A DNA stretch of 64,000 nt from contig NZ_LXEP01000031.1 in NCBI RefSeq assembly GCF_001654835.1, forward strand, positions 372,001-436,000, given 5' to 3'. This stretch comes from Buttiauxella gaviniae ATCC 51604 (GTDB lineage: Bacteria; Pseudomonadota; Gammaproteobacteria; Enterobacterales; Enterobacteriaceae). The position numbers were made by a program, and so were the translations under genes. Positions within the stretch are counted from its first letter, which is position 1; the number at the start of each line of letters is the position of its first letter. The notes under the pieces are model-generated. The model saw only the letters and a program-made list of their open reading frames with translations. It made no database searches and had not been told where the DNA came from. Of this stretch, positions 51,783-63,106 are shown in pieces.

Positions 51783-54053
51783 GTGAGGAATCTAACAGGG
51801 TTCTGCTTTTGCTCAATTATCGGCATCGCGCCATTAATGTGGTTAGCCGCTATCCCACAATTTCCAGTTATAGCCGCGCTGCTCGCTGCCTCTTTATGCA
51901 TTGCCTTTATTCCGTACCGCTTAGCGCGTTATGTCGCGTTTATTCTGCTGTGCTTTTGCTGGGCGCTAATCAATGCAAAAGAAAGCCTGGCACCCTTCGA
52001 AAAGTGGACAGGCAAACCCGTAACTGTGGAGGCGGTTATGGACCGCAGCGATGGCAAAGAGAATCATGAGTTGAGAATAGTATCGTTGGAAGGGCTAAGA
52101 GTTTTCCCATCTGTTGGTATTCGAGTTCGGGGAGAATACTTCCCGAATAGCACATGCGCAGGACAGCGCTGGCGCATGAAAGTGCATCTGCGCCCTGTGC
52201 ACGGGCAACTCAATGTTGGGGGTTTTGATAGTCAACGCTATGCGCTTGCTCAGCGCCAACCGCTCAGTGCGCGTATTATCTCGGCCCAAAGCGTGACAGG
52301 AAGCTGTAATTTGCGTGCCCGTTGGCTTGCTCATGTCACCGCCATAACCCAGTCGTTGCCTTATCAGGGCATCATTCTGGCGCTGGTATTTGGAGAGCGG
52401 TCTGGAATGAGCGACGAGCAAAAGAACCTGTTGCGCCAGACGGGAACCGCACATCTGATGGCTATTTCAGGGATGCATATTTCACTGGCAGCGATGATGG
52501 GGTGGTTAGTTGCACGTTTAGTGCAACTGAGTTTCCCGGCGCACCGTATTCATTTCAGGTTACCGTTAATCGCCAGTGTTTTCGCCGCAGGGATTTATAC
52601 CTGGCTTGCAGGAGGAAACCCACCCGCGATAAGGGCATTCATTGGCGTAATAATATGGCTATTGCTCCGGCTAAAAGGCAGAAACTGGTCTGGTTGGGAG
52701 GTCTGGCTCTGCTGCATAAGCGGGATTTTGATATCCGACCCACTGACGGTTTTGTCAGATAGCTTTTGGTTATCGGCACTGGCCGTAGCCGCACTGATTT
52801 TTTGGTATCAGTGGATACCACTACCTAGAAGCCTGAAGACCGCAAAATGGTTTTATCGATATCCATTAGCCTTATTGCATCTGCAAATTGGCATCATGTT
52901 TTTACTGATGCCGCTGCAGATATTAATTTTCCATGGGATGAGTCTTAGCGCATTGATCGCGAACCTATTCGTAGTGCCACTGATTTCATTTGCCGTGGTC
53001 CCAGCGTTGCTGGCAGGCCTGGTCATTACCGATATTCCGTGGGCAGGAGAATATCTCTGGTGGGGCGTCGATCGCTTGCTGGCTCTACTTTTCAAGGCTC
53101 TTTCTCTGCTGCCTGAAGGTTGGCTGGACGTTGATAAACGGTTTCAGGTTCTGAGTTTGAGTGGTTGGCTAGCTGTTGTTATTCATCGTTTAGCCTTGTG
53201 GCGCAGTTCGTGCCTGTCAATAATGGCTCTGATGGTGTCATTGGTTATGCCCACTTTGCGAACAGAAGAAAAAGATGGTTCGTGGCAAGTCACTATGCTG
53301 GACGTAGGGCATGGGCTGGCAATTGCTATTGTCCGGCAGGGAAAAGTATTTCTGTACGATACCGGCAACGCCTGGCCTGACGGTGACGTAGGCCAGCAAA
53401 TTATTATTCCCTGGTTGCGCTGGCACCATTTATCGCTCGAACAAGTGGTCATCAGTCATGAACATCTTGACCACCGTGGTGGTTTGCCCAGTTTGCAACG
53501 TGCATGGCCAGCACTAAAAATTCGCAGCCCGCTGCGCTGGGAAGGGCATCACTCATGTTTTCAAGGGGATCAATGGCAATGGCAGGGTTTACAATTTACC
53601 GTCCAGTGGCCTCCTGCACAGCCAGCCATGAAAGGTAATAATGGTTCATGCGTGGTGATGGTCAGTGACGGTAACGTTCGCATTTTATTAACCGGAGATG
53701 TGGAAGCGGAAGCGGAATTAGCTATGCTGAAGAGGCGATGGGGTACCTTATATGCTGATATTATTCAGGTCCCTCATCATGGTAGCCGTACATCTTCGAG
53801 TGCACCTTTGTTACGTGCCGTCGCTGGAAGTGCTGCGTTATCTTCTTCATCGCGCTATAACGCCTGGCATTTGCCATCTGCAAAAGTAGTTCAACGTTAC
53901 CAGTCGCAGGGGTACAAATGGTATGACACCGCGCAATCGGGCCAACTCACTATCGACATAAATAGTGATAAATGGCAAATCAATAGCTTCAGAGCACAAA
54001 TTTCACCCCGTTGGTATCATCAGTGGTTTGGTGTATCTCGGGATAATGGGTAG
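51783..54053 (+). CDS. ycaI: ComEC/Rec2-family DNA-uptake channel homologue YcaI
   Basis: This 756-residue inner-membrane protein is the enteric ComEC homologue. N-terminal DUF4131 domain (to about residue 160), then the Competence domain with about 8-10 helices including [17 protein letters not shown], and a C-terminal metallo-beta-lactamase-like domain with HEHLDHRGG and [10 protein letters not shown]. ComEC carries incoming single-stranded DNA across the inner membrane in naturally competent bacteria. The GTG at 51783 follows GGAGGT and fits the E. coli N-terminus; an ATG at 51750 would add 11 residues. No other competence gene is nearby. Confidence 0.9.
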   Translation: MRNLTGFCFCSIIGIAPLMWLAAIPQFPVIAALLAASLCIAFIPYRLARYVAFILLCFCWALINAKESLAPFEKWTGKPVTVEAVMDRSDGKENHELRIVSLEGLRVFPSVGIRVRGEYFPNSTCAGQRWRMKVHLRPVHGQLNVGGFDSQRYALAQRQPLSARIISAQSVTGSCNLRARWLAHVTAITQSLPYQGIILALVFGERSGMSDEQKNLLRQTGTAHLMAISGMHISLAAMMGWLVARLVQLSFPAHRIHFRLPLIASVFAAGIYTWLAGGNPPAIRAFIGVIIWLLLRLKGRNWSGWEVWLCCISGILISDPLTVLSDSFWLSALAVAALIFWYQWIPLPRSLKTAKWFYRYPLALLHLQIGIMFLLMPLQILIFHGMSLSALIANLFVVPLISFAVVPALLAGLVITDIPWAGEYLWWGVDRLLALLFKALSLLPEGWLDVDKRFQVLSLSGWLAVVIHRLALWRSSCLSIMALMVSLVMPTLRTEEKDGSWQVTMLDVGHGLAIAIVRQGKVFLYDTGNAWPDGDVGQQIIIPWLRWHHLSLEQVVISHEHLDHRGGLPSLQRAWPALKIRSPLRWEGHHSCFQGDQWQWQGLQFTVQWPPAQPAMKGNNGSCVVMVSDGNVRILLTGDVEAEAELAMLKRRWGTLYADIIQVPHHGSRTSSSAPLLRAVAGSAALSSSSRYNAWHLPSAKVVQRYQSQGYKWYDTAQSGQLTIDINSDKWQINSFRAQISPRWYHQWFGVSRDNG

Positions 54054-54090
54054 AATATGCGGCTATTTCATCAAATGCTGGTTCGACTTA

Positions 54091-55839
54091 ATGCAGAACG
54101 ATAAAGATCTCTCCACATTGCAGACCTTCCGCCGTCTATGGCCGATGATTGCGCCTTTTAAAGCTGGTCTGATCGTGGCTGGGATTGCGTTAATCCTCAA
54201 CGCAGCCAGCGATACGTTTATGTTATCGCTGCTCAAACCGTTACTGGATGATGGTTTTGGTAAAACGGATAAATCCGTTTTGTTATGGATGCCACTGGTT
54301 GTCATCGGGCTTATGGTGATGCGCGGTATCACAAGCTATGTCTCAAGCTATTGCATTTCCTGGGTTTCAGGGCAGGTAGTAATGAACATGCGTCGTCGCT
54401 TGTTCAGCCATATGATGGGAATGCCAGTTTCGTTCTTTGATCAACAGTCCACAGGTACACTGCTTTCCCGTATTACCTACGACTCTGAACAAGTTGCGTC
54501 ATCTTCATCTAGCGCATTGATAACAGTTGTACGTGAAGGCGCCTCCATCATTGGCCTATTCGTGCTGATGTTCTGGTATAGCTGGCAGCTTTCGCTGATC
54601 CTGATAGTCCTTGCGCCTATCGTTTCCTTTGCTATTCGCATGGTCTCCAAACGTTTCCGTAATATCAGCAAAAATATGCAAAACACGATGGGGCAGGTAA
54701 CGACCAGTGCAGAGCAGATGCTGAAAGGCCACAAAGAAGTATTGATTTTTGGCGGTCAGGAAGTGGAAACCGAGCGTTTCAACAAAGTCAGTAACCGTAT
54801 GCGTCGCCAGGGTATGAAACTGGTATCTGCTTCGTCTATTTCTGACCCGATTATTCAGCTGATTGCATCTCTGGCGCTGGCGTTCGTGATTTATGCGGCA
54901 AGCTTCCCAAGTGTCATGGAAACGCTGACAGCGGGTACTATCACCGTTGTGTTCTCTTCTATGATTGCCCTGATGCGCCCACTGAAATCGCTGACTAACG
55001 TCAACGCCCAGTTCCAGCGCGGTATGGCGGCATGCCAGACTCTGTTCTCAATTCTCGATTCCGAGCAAGAGAAAGACGAAGGAACTCGCGTCATTGAACG
55101 TGCGAAAGGTGATGTTGCATTCCGTGACGTGACCTTTACCTATCCTGGTCGTGAAATACCTGCTCTGCGTAAAATCGACCTGACCATTCCAGCTGGTAAA
55201 ACAGTGGCACTGGTGGGGCGTTCCGGCTCAGGTAAATCAACCATCGCCAGCCTGATGACGCGTTTTTACGATATTCAGGAAGGTAGCATTACCATTGATG
55301 GCGTAGATATTCGTGAATACACCTTATCTTCTTTGCGTAACCAGGTTGCTCTGGTTTCACAAAACGTCCATTTGTTTAATGACACGATTGCCAACAACAT
55401 TGCTTACGCACGTACTGAACAGTATAGCCGTAGCGATATCGAGAATGCCGCGCGCATGGCCTACGCCATGGACTTCATCAATAAAATGGAAAATGGCCTC
55501 GATACTGTCATTGGTGAAAATGGCGTGTTGCTTTCAGGTGGTCAGCGTCAGCGCATCGCTATTGCCCGTGCATTGTTGCGTGATAGCCCAATCCTGATTC
55601 TGGATGAAGCGACCTCTGCGCTGGATACTGAATCAGAACGTGCTATTCAGGCGGCACTTGATGAACTCCAGAAAAACCGTACTTCGCTGGTTATTGCTCA
55701 CCGCCTATCAACCATCGAACAGGCTGATGAGATCGTGGTTGTTGAAGATGGCCGTATCGTGGAACGTGGCCCACACGCAGAACTGATTGAGCATCGCGGT
55801 GTTTACGCGCAATTGCACAGGATGCAATTCGGCCAATGA
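54091..55839 (+). CDS. msbA: Lipid A export ATP-binding/permease protein MsbA
   Basis: MsbA (582 aa, the E. coli length) flips core-lipid A across the inner membrane. Six helices fill the first 310 residues. The ATPase domain has Walker [10 protein letters not shown] near residues 376-384, signature [15 protein letters not shown] and Walker [14 protein letters not shown] frame opening upstream at 53965 overlaps ycaI; the ATG at 54091 gives the family N-terminus MQNDKDLS. No clear SD precedes it. lpxK starts within the stop codon (ATGA overlap). The gene is essential in E. coli. Confidence 0.98.
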   Translation: MQNDKDLSTLQTFRRLWPMIAPFKAGLIVAGIALILNAASDTFMLSLLKPLLDDGFGKTDKSVLLWMPLVVIGLMVMRGITSYVSSYCISWVSGQVVMNMRRRLFSHMMGMPVSFFDQQSTGTLLSRITYDSEQVASSSSSALITVVREGASIIGLFVLMFWYSWQLSLILIVLAPIVSFAIRMVSKRFRNISKNMQNTMGQVTTSAEQMLKGHKEVLIFGGQEVETERFNKVSNRMRRQGMKLVSASSISDPIIQLIASLALAFVIYAASFPSVMETLTAGTITVVFSSMIALMRPLKSLTNVNAQFQRGMAACQTLFSILDSEQEKDEGTRVIERAKGDVAFRDVTFTYPGREIPALRKIDLTIPAGKTVALVGRSGSGKSTIASLMTRFYDIQEGSITIDGVDIREYTLSSLRNQVALVSQNVHLFNDTIANNIAYARTEQYSRSDIENAARMAYAMDFINKMENGLDTVIGENGVLLSGGQRQRIAIARALLRDSPILILDEATSALDTESERAIQAALDELQKNRTSLVIAHRLSTIEQADEIVVVEDGRIVERGPHAELIEHRGVYAQLHRMQFGQ

Positions 55840-56819
55840 TAGAGCGCATTTGGTCGGGGAAATCTCCTCTCTACCTTTTGCTCTTACCGCTCTCCTGGCT
55901 TTATGGCCTGGTGAGCGGTGCTATTCGTCTTAGTTATCGATTAGGTTTTAAAAAAACCTGGTGTGCGCCGGTACCTGTGGTGGTCGTGGGTAACCTGACT
56001 GCCGGAGGTAACGGTAAAACGCCGGTTGTTATCTGGCTTGTCGAACAGCTACAGGAGCGCGGAGTTCGCGTTGGTGTTGTTTCTCGCGGTTATGGCGGTA
56101 AATCTGAGCATTATCCGTTGTTACTTGACCAGAACACGACGACGTTGCAGGCAGGCGATGAACCCGTCCTTATTTATCAACGCACTGGTGCTGCTGTAGC
56201 GGTTGCGCCCCGTCGAAATGATGCTGTGCAAATGCTGGTGGAAAAAGTACAGCCACAGCTGATTATTACAGATGACGGCTTGCAGCATTACGCCCTCGGG
56301 CGTGATAAAGAAATTGTGGTTGTTGATGGTGTCAGGCGGTTCGGTAACGGCTGGTGGCTTCCTGCCGGTCCAATGCGTGAGAGAACGGGGCGCCTTGCTT
56401 CTGTCGATGCAATTATCACCAATGGTGGCAATGCTCAGGCTGGTGAAATAGCCATGACGCTGCGCCCGGGCGATGCGGTTAATTTACTTACTGGTGAGCA
56501 CCGACCTGTACACACACTGGAAAACGTGGTCGCCATGGCAGGAATTGGCCATCCGCCTCGTTTTTTTGCTACTTTGCAGCAATGTGGCGTGACTCCAGTT
56601 AATACGGTTAGCCTCGCAGACCATCAGGCTCTGAGTGAAAGTGATGTGGTTAAATTAGTCCAGCCGGGGCAAACCTTACTGATGACTGAAAAAGATGCAG
56701 TTAAATGCCGTGTTTTCGTTACAGGGCACGATAACTGGTGGTATTTGCCGGTCGACGCACATCTTGCACAACCCCAGGCCGACGAATTATTGCAGTTACT
56801 ATTGGCGCTGGTGCGATAA
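55836..56819 (+). CDS. lpxK: Tetraacyldisaccharide 4'-kinase
   Basis: LpxK (327 aa) phosphorylates the 4' position of the lipid A precursor on the cytoplasmic face of the inner membrane. One N-terminal hydrophobic segment ([18 protein letters not shown]) anchors it. The P-loop AGGNGKT ends with K61, and TDDGLQH at residues 145-151 carries the catalytic aspartate/histidine pair. The ATG overlaps the msbA stop by ATGA, so synthesis and export of lipid A are translationally linked. Confidence 0.98.
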   Translation: MIERIWSGKSPLYLLLLPLSWLYGLVSGAIRLSYRLGFKKTWCAPVPVVVVGNLTAGGNGKTPVVIWLVEQLQERGVRVGVVSRGYGGKSEHYPLLLDQNTTTLQAGDEPVLIYQRTGAAVAVAPRRNDAVQMLVEKVQPQLIITDDGLQHYALGRDKEIVVVDGVRRFGNGWWLPAGPMRERTGRLASVDAIITNGGNAQAGEIAMTLRPGDAVNLLTGEHRPVHTLENVVAMAGIGHPPRFFATLQQCGVTPVNTVSLADHQALSESDVVKLVQPGQTLLMTEKDAVKCRVFVTGHDNWWYLPVDAHLAQPQADELLQLLLALVR

Positions 56820-56869
56820 GTCTACGTTACTGCATCAGCATTTGAGTTTGCTGACGACAGGTATCCTCC

Positions 56870-58105
56870 ATGTCTGTACCGCAACTGACTTTACGTGCCG
56901 CACGTCATCTGCACCTTGCGGCACAAGGCTTATTAGTAAAGCCTCGTCGCCGTGCTAAACCCGCCGATGTTGTTGCCACTATTTCCCGCATGTCCCTTCT
57001 GCAAATTGATACCATCAATATTGTTGCGCGCAGCCCTTACCTGGTGCTGTTCAGCCGATTAGGCAGTTACCCACAAACCTGGCTTGATGATGCGCTGGTG
57101 AATGGTTATTTGATGGAGTATTGGGCGCATGAAGCCTGTTTTTTACCGAGAAAAGATTTTTCGCTGATACGCCACCGCATGCTCAATCCCGAAAAAATGG
57201 GCTGGAAATACCGCGCGGAATGGATGGTGGTGCACGCCGATGAGATCGAAAAACTCTTAACACACATCGAGATCAATGGCCCGGTGCGTTCTGTCGATTT
57301 TGAGCACCCTCGCAAAGGTGCCAGCGGCTGGTGGGAATGGAAACCGCATAAAAAGCATCTTGAAGGCCTGTTTACCGCAGGGAAAGTGATGGTGGTCGAG
57401 CGCCGCAATTTCCAGCGTGTATACGATCTTACCTCACGGGTGATGCCGAACTGGAATGACGATTTGCACCTCATACAGCAAGCCGATGCCGAACAGCAAA
57501 TGCTGGAAAACAGCGCGCGCAGCCTTGGCATTTTTCGTACTGAATGGCTGGCTGATTATTATCGCCTGAAGCATGTCTCAATCAAGCCACTGCTAGCTCA
57601 ATGGCAGGTAAAGGGCATCGTCATTCCCGTTGATGTCGAGGGAATTGGCGAAATGTGGTTGCACCGCGATCTATGGCCTTTGCTGGAAAAAGCTGAGAAA
57701 AATACCCTGCGTGCCACTCATAGTGCGGTGCTATCGCCGTTCGATCCTGTCGTCTGGGACCGCAAGCGTGCAGAAGTGCTGTTTAACTTCTCTTATCGCC
57801 TCGAATGTTATACCCCGGCGATTAAGCGCAAGTTCGGATATTTTGTCCTGCCGCTGTTACATCAAGGCGCGTTGGTGGGAAGAATGGACGCCAAAATGCA
57901 TCGCAAGAGTGACGAGCTGGAAATTATCAGTCTCTATCTTGAAGAAGGTATTAAGCCTGAGCAATCATTGATTAACGGCTTACACAAGGCACTAAACGAT
58001 TTTGCTCATTGGCAGGGTGCAACCTTGATTCGCCTCGGGAATATTCCCGCCACGTTAGCGGCATCCTGGGGTGAAGGCTGGGAAATTAGCCCGGAGAGCG
58101 AGTAA
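56870..58105 (+). CDS. ycaQ: Interstrand-crosslink DNA glycosylase YcaQ
   Basis: YcaQ (411 aa; E. coli 410) is an HTH_42/AlkX-type glycosylase that unhooks interstrand crosslinks such as those from nitrogen mustards. Tandem winged helices precede a beta-barrel. The catalytic Q-phi-D motif is at residues 45-47 (LLQIDTIN), the form found in YcaQ rather than the QxQ of AlkZ. It lies in the lpxK-kdsB run, 50 nt after lpxK, so it may be cotranscribed with envelope genes, as in E. coli. Confidence 0.93.
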   Translation: MSVPQLTLRAARHLHLAAQGLLVKPRRRAKPADVVATISRMSLLQIDTINIVARSPYLVLFSRLGSYPQTWLDDALVNGYLMEYWAHEACFLPRKDFSLIRHRMLNPEKMGWKYRAEWMVVHADEIEKLLTHIEINGPVRSVDFEHPRKGASGWWEWKPHKKHLEGLFTAGKVMVVERRNFQRVYDLTSRVMPNWNDDLHLIQQADAEQQMLENSARSLGIFRTEWLADYYRLKHVSIKPLLAQWQVKGIVIPVDVEGIGEMWLHRDLWPLLEKAEKNTLRATHSAVLSPFDPVVWDRKRAEVLFNFSYRLECYTPAIKRKFGYFVLPLLHQGALVGRMDAKMHRKSDELEIISLYLEEGIKPEQSLINGLHKALNDFAHWQGATLIRLGNIPATLAASWGEGWEISPESE

Positions 58106-58151
58106 GTTATGTTATTCTGCTGCCTTTGATGGCAGCCATTCTGGAGTAACC

Positions 58152-58334
58152 ATGGATCATCGATTACTTGAAATCATTGCTTGTCCTGTTTGTAACGGCA
58201 AGCTCTACTTTAATCAGGAAAAGCAGGAGCTTATCTGCAAACCTGATCATCTGGCGTTTCCACTGCGCGATGGTATTCCAGTGCTGCTGGAGACTGAAGC
58301 TCGAGTTCTGACCTCTGACGAGAAAAATCCATGA
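58152..58334 (+). CDS. ycaR: UPF0434/Trm112-like protein YcaR
   Basis: YcaR (60 aa) is a small Trm112-like protein. It starts [18 protein letters not shown], with the CPVC knuckle and a later [20 protein letters not shown], the conserved C-terminal part. Trm112 proteins in other domains activate methyltransferases; a bacterial partner is not firmly known. A longer frame opens at 58071 inside ycaQ, but the ATG at 58152 follows CTGGAGTAA. The stop overlaps the kdsB ATG (ATGA), so the two are translationally coupled. Confidence 0.93.
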   Translation: MDHRLLEIIACPVCNGKLYFNQEKQELICKPDHLAFPLRDGIPVLLETEARVLTSDEKNP

Positions 58335-59077
58335 GTTTTGTGGCCATAATTCCTGCTCGCTACGCGTCTACACGCTTGCCGGGCAAACCGCTAAAAGATA
58401 TCAATGGCAAACCGATGGTCGTTCACGTTATGGAACGTGCTCGCGAATCGGGTGCTGAACGTATCATTGTGGCAACCGATCATGAGGATGTTGCTCGTGC
58501 AGTGGAAGCCGCGGGCGGCGAAGTTTGTATGACTCGCGCTGATCATCAGTCCGGCACCGAGCGTCTTGCTGAAGTCATTGAAAAATGCGGTTTTAGCGAT
58601 GACACCGTGATTGTGAATGTGCAGGGCGATGAGCCAATGATCCCACCGGCGATCATTAGCCAGGTTGCCAGCAATCTTGCGAACAGTCAGGCGGGTATGG
58701 CAACGCTTGCTGTGCCAATCGACTCCGCTGAAGAAGCGTTTAACCCGAATGCAGTAAAAGTGGTGATGGATGCGCAGGGTTACGCGCTCTATTTCTCTCG
58801 TGCGACCATTCCATGGGACAGAGACCGCTTTGCACAATCGCGTGAACAGATCGGTGATTCCCTTTTACGTCACATCGGTATCTACGGCTATCGCGCAGGT
58901 TTCATCCGCCGCTACGTGACTTGGGAGCCAAGCCAGCTTGAGCAAATCGAAATGCTCGAACAGTTGCGCGTACTGTGGAATGGTGAAAAAATCCATGTTG
59001 CGGTTGCGAAAGAAGTCCCGAGTATTGGTGTTGATACGCCGGAAGATTTAGAACGTGTACGACAAGCGATGATTTAA
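58331..59077 (+). CDS. kdsB: 3-deoxy-manno-octulosonate cytidylyltransferase
   Basis: KdsB (248 aa, the E. coli length) activates KDO as CMP-KDO for lipopolysaccharide inner-core assembly. The N-terminal nucleotide-binding segment [12 protein letters not shown] (residues 10-21) and the [12 protein letters not shown] metal-binding region near residue 95 are intact. It is last in the msbA-lpxK-ycaQ-ycaR-kdsB run and ends at a strong terminator. The ATG overlaps the ycaR stop. Confidence 0.98.
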   Translation: MSFVAIIPARYASTRLPGKPLKDINGKPMVVHVMERARESGAERIIVATDHEDVARAVEAAGGEVCMTRADHQSGTERLAEVIEKCGFSDDTVIVNVQGDEPMIPPAIISQVASNLANSQAGMATLAVPIDSAEEAFNPNAVKVVMDAQGYALYFSRATIPWDRDRFAQSREQIGDSLLRHIGIYGYRAGFIRRYVTWEPSQLEQIEMLEQLRVLWNGEKIHVAVAKEVPSIGVDTPEDLERVRQAMI

Positions 59078-59100
59078 TCTGCAGGTATCAATGCTTAGAA

Positions 59101-59128
59101 AAAAACCGGTGCTGAGCGCCGGTTTTTT
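59101..59128 (+). terminator. Rho-independent terminator of kdsB
   Basis: AAAAACCGGTGC / GCGCCGGTTTTT (12 bp including one T-G pair) with a 3-nt loop ends in six Ts, 23 nt after kdsB. Confidence 0.92.
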
Positions 59129-59218
59129 ATTATCTGAAGGCATATTGATCTGAGGTGATGACAACTTTCGTGCGCAGGCTCATTATAAAACCACCAGTGT
59201 TGTCAGGGGTAATGAGTC

Positions 59219-60112
59219 ATGGAGTTGCTACGCAAGGAATTGAGTCATCTGCTGGGTGAAAAACTAAGCCGGATTGAATGTATCAATGAACAGCCAAATA
59301 GCACCTTGTGGTCGCTGTATGACAGTGACGGCAATGCGATGTCATTGCTGGCTAAAAGTTTTAGTACTCCGGGGCTCGCAGCTCAGCTAGCCTGGAAAAT
59401 ATCCATGCTAGCGCGTTCCGGAACGATTCGCATGCCTGTGGTTTATGGCGTGGTGACTCATGACGAGACGCCGGGGCCAGATGTGCTGTTAATGGAGCGT
59501 CTACGGGGTGTTCCTGTTGAAGCGCCAACTCGCACCCCCGATCGTTGGGATCATCTAAAAGATCAAATTGTTGAAGGGCTTCTCGCCTGGCATCGCGTCG
59601 ATAGCCGTGGATGTGTCGGCAACGTCGACAACACACAAGAAAATATCTGGCCATCATGGTATCGGCAGCATGTTGAAACATTGTGGGCAACCATCAATCA
59701 ATACCCCAATAATGGCCTGACGATGCAAGACAGGCGCATTTTATTCCGCACCCGCGAGTGTTTGCCGCGTTTATTCGAAGACTTTAACGACAACTGTGTA
59801 CTGGTGCATGGCAACTTTACGCTTAGCAGTATGTTAAAAGATGGGCGTAGCGATCAGCTTCTGGCGATCGTCAATCCTGGAACCATGCTTTGGGCGCCGC
59901 GTGAATATGAAATATTTCGTTTGTTTGAGCCCGGCCAGTCAGAAAGCCTGCTGTGGCATTATTTACAACGAGCTCCGGTTGCGGAGTCATTTCTGTGGCG
60001 ACGTTGGTTGTATATTCTGTGGGATGGCGTAGCGCAATTACTACAGACGGGCCGACTTAATCGACCCGCCTTCGATGTGGCTGCGAAAAACTTACTTCCC
60101 TGGATCGCCTGA
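59219..60112 (+). CDS. ycbJ: Aminoglycoside-phosphotransferase-like protein YcbJ
   Basis: YcbJ (297 aa, the E. coli length) has the fold features of the APH/choline-kinase-like family: a lysine in LLAKSF near residue 43 in the position of the ATP-binding lysine, an LMERLRGVPV hinge, and LVHGNFTLSSML near residue 199 where the catalytic HGD loop of active kinases stands. The usual catalytic aspartate is replaced by asparagine (HGN), so it may be an inactive kinase or use a different residue. The role is unknown. It converges with elyC and overlaps it by 21 nt. Confidence 0.85.
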   Translation: MELLRKELSHLLGEKLSRIECINEQPNSTLWSLYDSDGNAMSLLAKSFSTPGLAAQLAWKISMLARSGTIRMPVVYGVVTHDETPGPDVLLMERLRGVPVEAPTRTPDRWDHLKDQIVEGLLAWHRVDSRGCVGNVDNTQENIWPSWYRQHVETLWATINQYPNNGLTMQDRRILFRTRECLPRLFEDFNDNCVLVHGNFTLSSMLKDGRSDQLLAIVNPGTMLWAPREYEIFRLFEPGQSESLLWHYLQRAPVAESFLWRRWLYILWDGVAQLLQTGRLNRPAFDVAAKNLLPWIA

Positions 60113-60868
60113 CGGCCCTTTCAACCACTGCCATATGCGACCGAGGGTTTCGTAGCCAACACGGTCGCTATGCATTAACCAAATTGGCGATGGAATTATG
60201 CGCTCCCAAGGATTTAGCGGTGATTCAATTGCCAATTGGTTAGCTGGTGCAGGAATAGGGTGCAAACCGGCATTGCGGAAGAAAATCATCGCCCTTGGTA
60301 GGTGGGAAGCTGAAGTCACCAATAAGAATGGTTGCTGGCCAATCGTTTTTGCCACCGCAGCGGCTTCTTCCTCAGTATCTTTTGGTTCATCAAGGGTAAT
60401 TATTTGCGAGCGCGGTACACCTAAACTTTCGGCAACTCGCGCACCCGCTTCAGCGGTACTCACCGGGTTGGTCATTGCTCTGGCGCCCGTGAAGATCATT
60501 TTCGCACCTGGATTTGCCTGCCATAAGCGCACCCCTTCGGCCAGACGAGGCAAACTATTGCTAATGAGATTGGAACTTGGTGCCCATTCTGGGTTCCATG
60601 TATAGCCGCCGCCGAGTACCACGATATAGTCCACTTTCTCAGAACCACGCCAGGTTGGGTAGGTATCTTCTATGGGTTTGAGCATTTTGTCGGCCACCGG
60701 TTGCAGGCTAATTAGCAGTAAAACTAACCAGCTCACGCTTAATAGCGCTTTGGCGCTTTTTTGCCAACGAGTGAACCACAACAAGCAAAGTGCCACCCCC
60801 ATCATCAATAATAAAAAAGGGAGAGGCAGCAGTAGCCCACCAATAAATTTTTTCAGGATAAAAAGCAT
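60092..60868 (-). CDS. elyC: Envelope biogenesis factor ElyC
   Basis: ElyC/YcbC (258 aa) is a DUF218 inner-membrane protein needed for peptidoglycan assembly at low temperature in E. coli, probably through the undecaprenyl carrier. Two N-terminal hydrophobic segments (residues about 8-30 and 38-56) are followed by the DUF218 domain with VVLGGGYTWNPEW, FTGARA, DTEEEA and VTSASHLPRA. The C-terminal 6 codons overlap the 3' end of the convergent ycbJ. It diverges from cmoM with a 134-nt spacer. Confidence 0.93.
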   Translation of the reverse strand: MLFILKKFIGGLLLPLPFLLLMMGVALCLLWFTRWQKSAKALLSVSWLVLLLISLQPVADKMLKPIEDTYPTWRGSEKVDYIVVLGGGYTWNPEWAPSSNLISNSLPRLAEGVRLWQANPGAKMIFTGARAMTNPVSTAEAGARVAESLGVPRSQIITLDEPKDTEEEAAAVAKTIGQQPFLLVTSASHLPRAMIFFRNAGLHPIPAPANQLAIESPLNPWERIIPSPIWLMHSDRVGYETLGRIWQWLKGPSGDPGK

Positions 60869-61002
60869 GAATTATGGGTCCTTTTTAGCCATATAGTAGG
60901 CAAACGCTGGTGATATTACACCAGACGGGTTCATTCCTGGCGCAGCTGTGCCAAAATACCCACTTTCTCGTATGAACCCTTTTCCCCCATGGAGCCGTAC
61001 CC

Positions 61003-61791
61003 GTGCGTGACCGCAATTTTGATGATATTGCTGAGAAGTTCTCACGCAACATTTACGGTACAACCAAAGGACAGCTCCGCCAAGCCATCTTATGGCAAGA
61101 CCTTGATGCTTTGCTGGCAACCATGCCTGAAAAAATCCGCGTTTTGGATGCGGGTGGCGGCGAAGGGCAAACGGCGTGTGGTCTTGCGCAGCGGGGCCAC
61201 GAAGTTCTGCTTTGTGATGTTTCCGCTGAGATGATTTCCCGGGCTCAGGCTCAGGCCGAAGAGAAAGGTGTGAGCGACAACATGCATTTCGTTCATTCCT
61301 CCGCTCAAGATATTGGCCAACATTTGGAAAAACCGGTTGATCTGATATTGTTTCACGCGGTGCTGGAATGGGTCGTAGATCCGCAAGCCGTACTCAAAAC
61401 ATTATGGGATTGCCTTGCACCCGGCGGTGCATTATCCCTGATGTTCTACAATGCTAACGGCTTGCTGATGCGGAACATGTTTGTCGGCAACTTTGAATAT
61501 GTTCTTCAGGGTATGAAAAAGAACAAACGGAAAACGCTTTCGCCTGACAATCCGCTACAGCCAGAACAGGTCTATCACTGGCTGGAGCAAATTGGCTGGC
61601 AGATTACCGGTAAAACCGGTGTGCGAGTATTCCACGATTACTTGCGTGATAAGCATAAACAACACGATGGTTTTGAGAATTTGCTTGAACTGGAAACGCG
61701 TTATTGCCGCCAGGAACCTTTTGTTAGCCTCGGCCGTTATATCCACGTGACAGCAATCAAGCCGCTTGAGCCAAGGAAAAATTATGAGTGA
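61003..61791 (+). CDS. cmoM: tRNA 5-carboxymethoxyuridine methyltransferase CmoM
   Basis: CmoM (SmtA; 262 aa) uses SAM to methylate cmo5U at tRNA position 34, giving mcmo5U. The class I SAM-binding motif [12 protein letters not shown] lies at about residues 46-57, with the acidic end of strand 2 in LLCDVS. The start is GTG, giving [13 protein letters not shown] as in E. coli. The stop overlaps the mukF start by 8 nt, so cmoM is the first gene of the cmoM-mukFEB operon. Confidence 0.95.
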   Translation: MRDRNFDDIAEKFSRNIYGTTKGQLRQAILWQDLDALLATMPEKIRVLDAGGGEGQTACGLAQRGHEVLLCDVSAEMISRAQAQAEEKGVSDNMHFVHSSAQDIGQHLEKPVDLILFHAVLEWVVDPQAVLKTLWDCLAPGGALSLMFYNANGLLMRNMFVGNFEYVLQGMKKNKRKTLSPDNPLQPEQVYHWLEQIGWQITGKTGVRVFHDYLRDKHKQHDGFENLLELETRYCRQEPFVSLGRYIHVTAIKPLEPRKNYE

Positions 61792-63106
61792 TGTTTCCCA
61801 GACAGTGCCGGAGCTGGTTGCCTGGGCCAGGAAAAATGACTACTCGATTTCGCTACCTACAGAGCGTCTGACGTTTCTGTTGGCGATCGCGACCCTAAAC
61901 GGTGAGCGGCTAGACGGCGAAATGAGTGAAGGCGAGCTGATTGACGCTTTCCGTTACGTGAGCGAAGGCTTTGATCAGACCAGCGAAACAATTAACGTTC
62001 GTGCCAACAACGCCATCAATGACATGGTGCGCCAGCGTTTGATCAACCGTTTCGTCAGTGAAATCAATGAAGGCAATGCCATTTATCGCCTTACGCCCCT
62101 CGGTATTGGCATTACCGATTACTACATCCGCCAGCGTGAGTTTTCAACGCTGCGTTTATCTATGCAATTGTCGATAGTTGCAGGCGAATTGAAACGTGCA
62201 GCCGACTCTGCGGATGAAGGCGGTGATGAGTTCCACTGGCACCGCAACGTTTTCGCGCCATTGAAATATTCCGTCGCCGAGATTTTTGACAGCATCGATC
62301 TCACACAGCGCATCATGGATGAACACCAGCAACAGGTTAAAGATGATATCGCGCAACTGCTGAACAAAGACTGGCGTGCGGCCATCTCCAGCTGCGAAAT
62401 GCTGTTGTCGGAAACTTCTGGCACGTTGCGTGAGTTGCAGGACACCCTGGAAGCTGCGGGCGATAAATTGCAGGCAAATTTATTGCGTATTCAAGATTCG
62501 ATTCTGGGCCGCGACGATCTGCACTTTGTTGACCGTCTGGTGTTTGATCTGCAAAGCAAACTCGACCGCATCGTCAGTTGGGGCCAGCAGGCTATCGACC
62601 TGTGGATTGGCTATGACCGCCATGTTCATAAATTCATTCGTACCGCCATCGATATGGATAAAAACCGCGTCTTTGCGCAACGCCTGCGTGTGTCGGTTCA
62701 AAACTATTTCGATGCGCCATGGGCTCTGACCTACGCTAACGCCGATCGTCTGCTGGATATGCGCGATGAAGAAATGACGTTGCGTGACGATGAAGTTATG
62801 GGCGAACTGCCAAGTGATCTGGAATTTGAAGAGTTCAATGAAATCCGTGAACAACTCGCCGCAATGATCGAGGCTGCACTTCAGGTCTACAAAACCAGAC
62901 AAGTGCCACTAGATTTAGGCGTTGTCATGCGGGACTATCTGGCGCAATACCCACGCGCACGCCATTTTGATGTGGCGAGAATCGTAGTCGACCAGGCAGT
63001 ACGTCTGGGTGTGGCTGAAGCAGACTTTACTGGCTTGCCGCCACAGTGGCAGGCAATTAACGATTACGGAGCCAAGGTACAGGCGCATGTCATCAACAAA
63101 TATTGA
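61784..63106 (+). CDS. mukF: Chromosome partition protein MukF (kleisin)
   Basis: MukF (440 aa, the E. coli length) is the kleisin of the MukBEF condensin. An N-terminal winged helix and dimerisation domain (about 1-115), a central helical domain with four-helix bundle (about 120-300), an acidic linker and a C-terminal winged helix that binds the MukB head are all present. A start 6 codons earlier exists, but the ATG at 61784 gives [11 protein letters not shown], the family N-terminus. mukE overlaps its end by 20 nt. Confidence 0.97.
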   Translation: MSDVSQTVPELVAWARKNDYSISLPTERLTFLLAIATLNGERLDGEMSEGELIDAFRYVSEGFDQTSETINVRANNAINDMVRQRLINRFVSEINEGNAIYRLTPLGIGITDYYIRQREFSTLRLSMQLSIVAGELKRAADSADEGGDEFHWHRNVFAPLKYSVAEIFDSIDLTQRIMDEHQQQVKDDIAQLLNKDWRAAISSCEMLLSETSGTLRELQDTLEAAGDKLQANLLRIQDSILGRDDLHFVDRLVFDLQSKLDRIVSWGQQAIDLWIGYDRHVHKFIRTAIDMDKNRVFAQRLRVSVQNYFDAPWALTYANADRLLDMRDEEMTLRDDEVMGELPSDLEFEEFNEIREQLAAMIEAALQVYKTRQVPLDLGVVMRDYLAQYPRARHFDVARIVVDQAVRLGVAEADFTGLPPQWQAINDYGAKVQAHVINKY

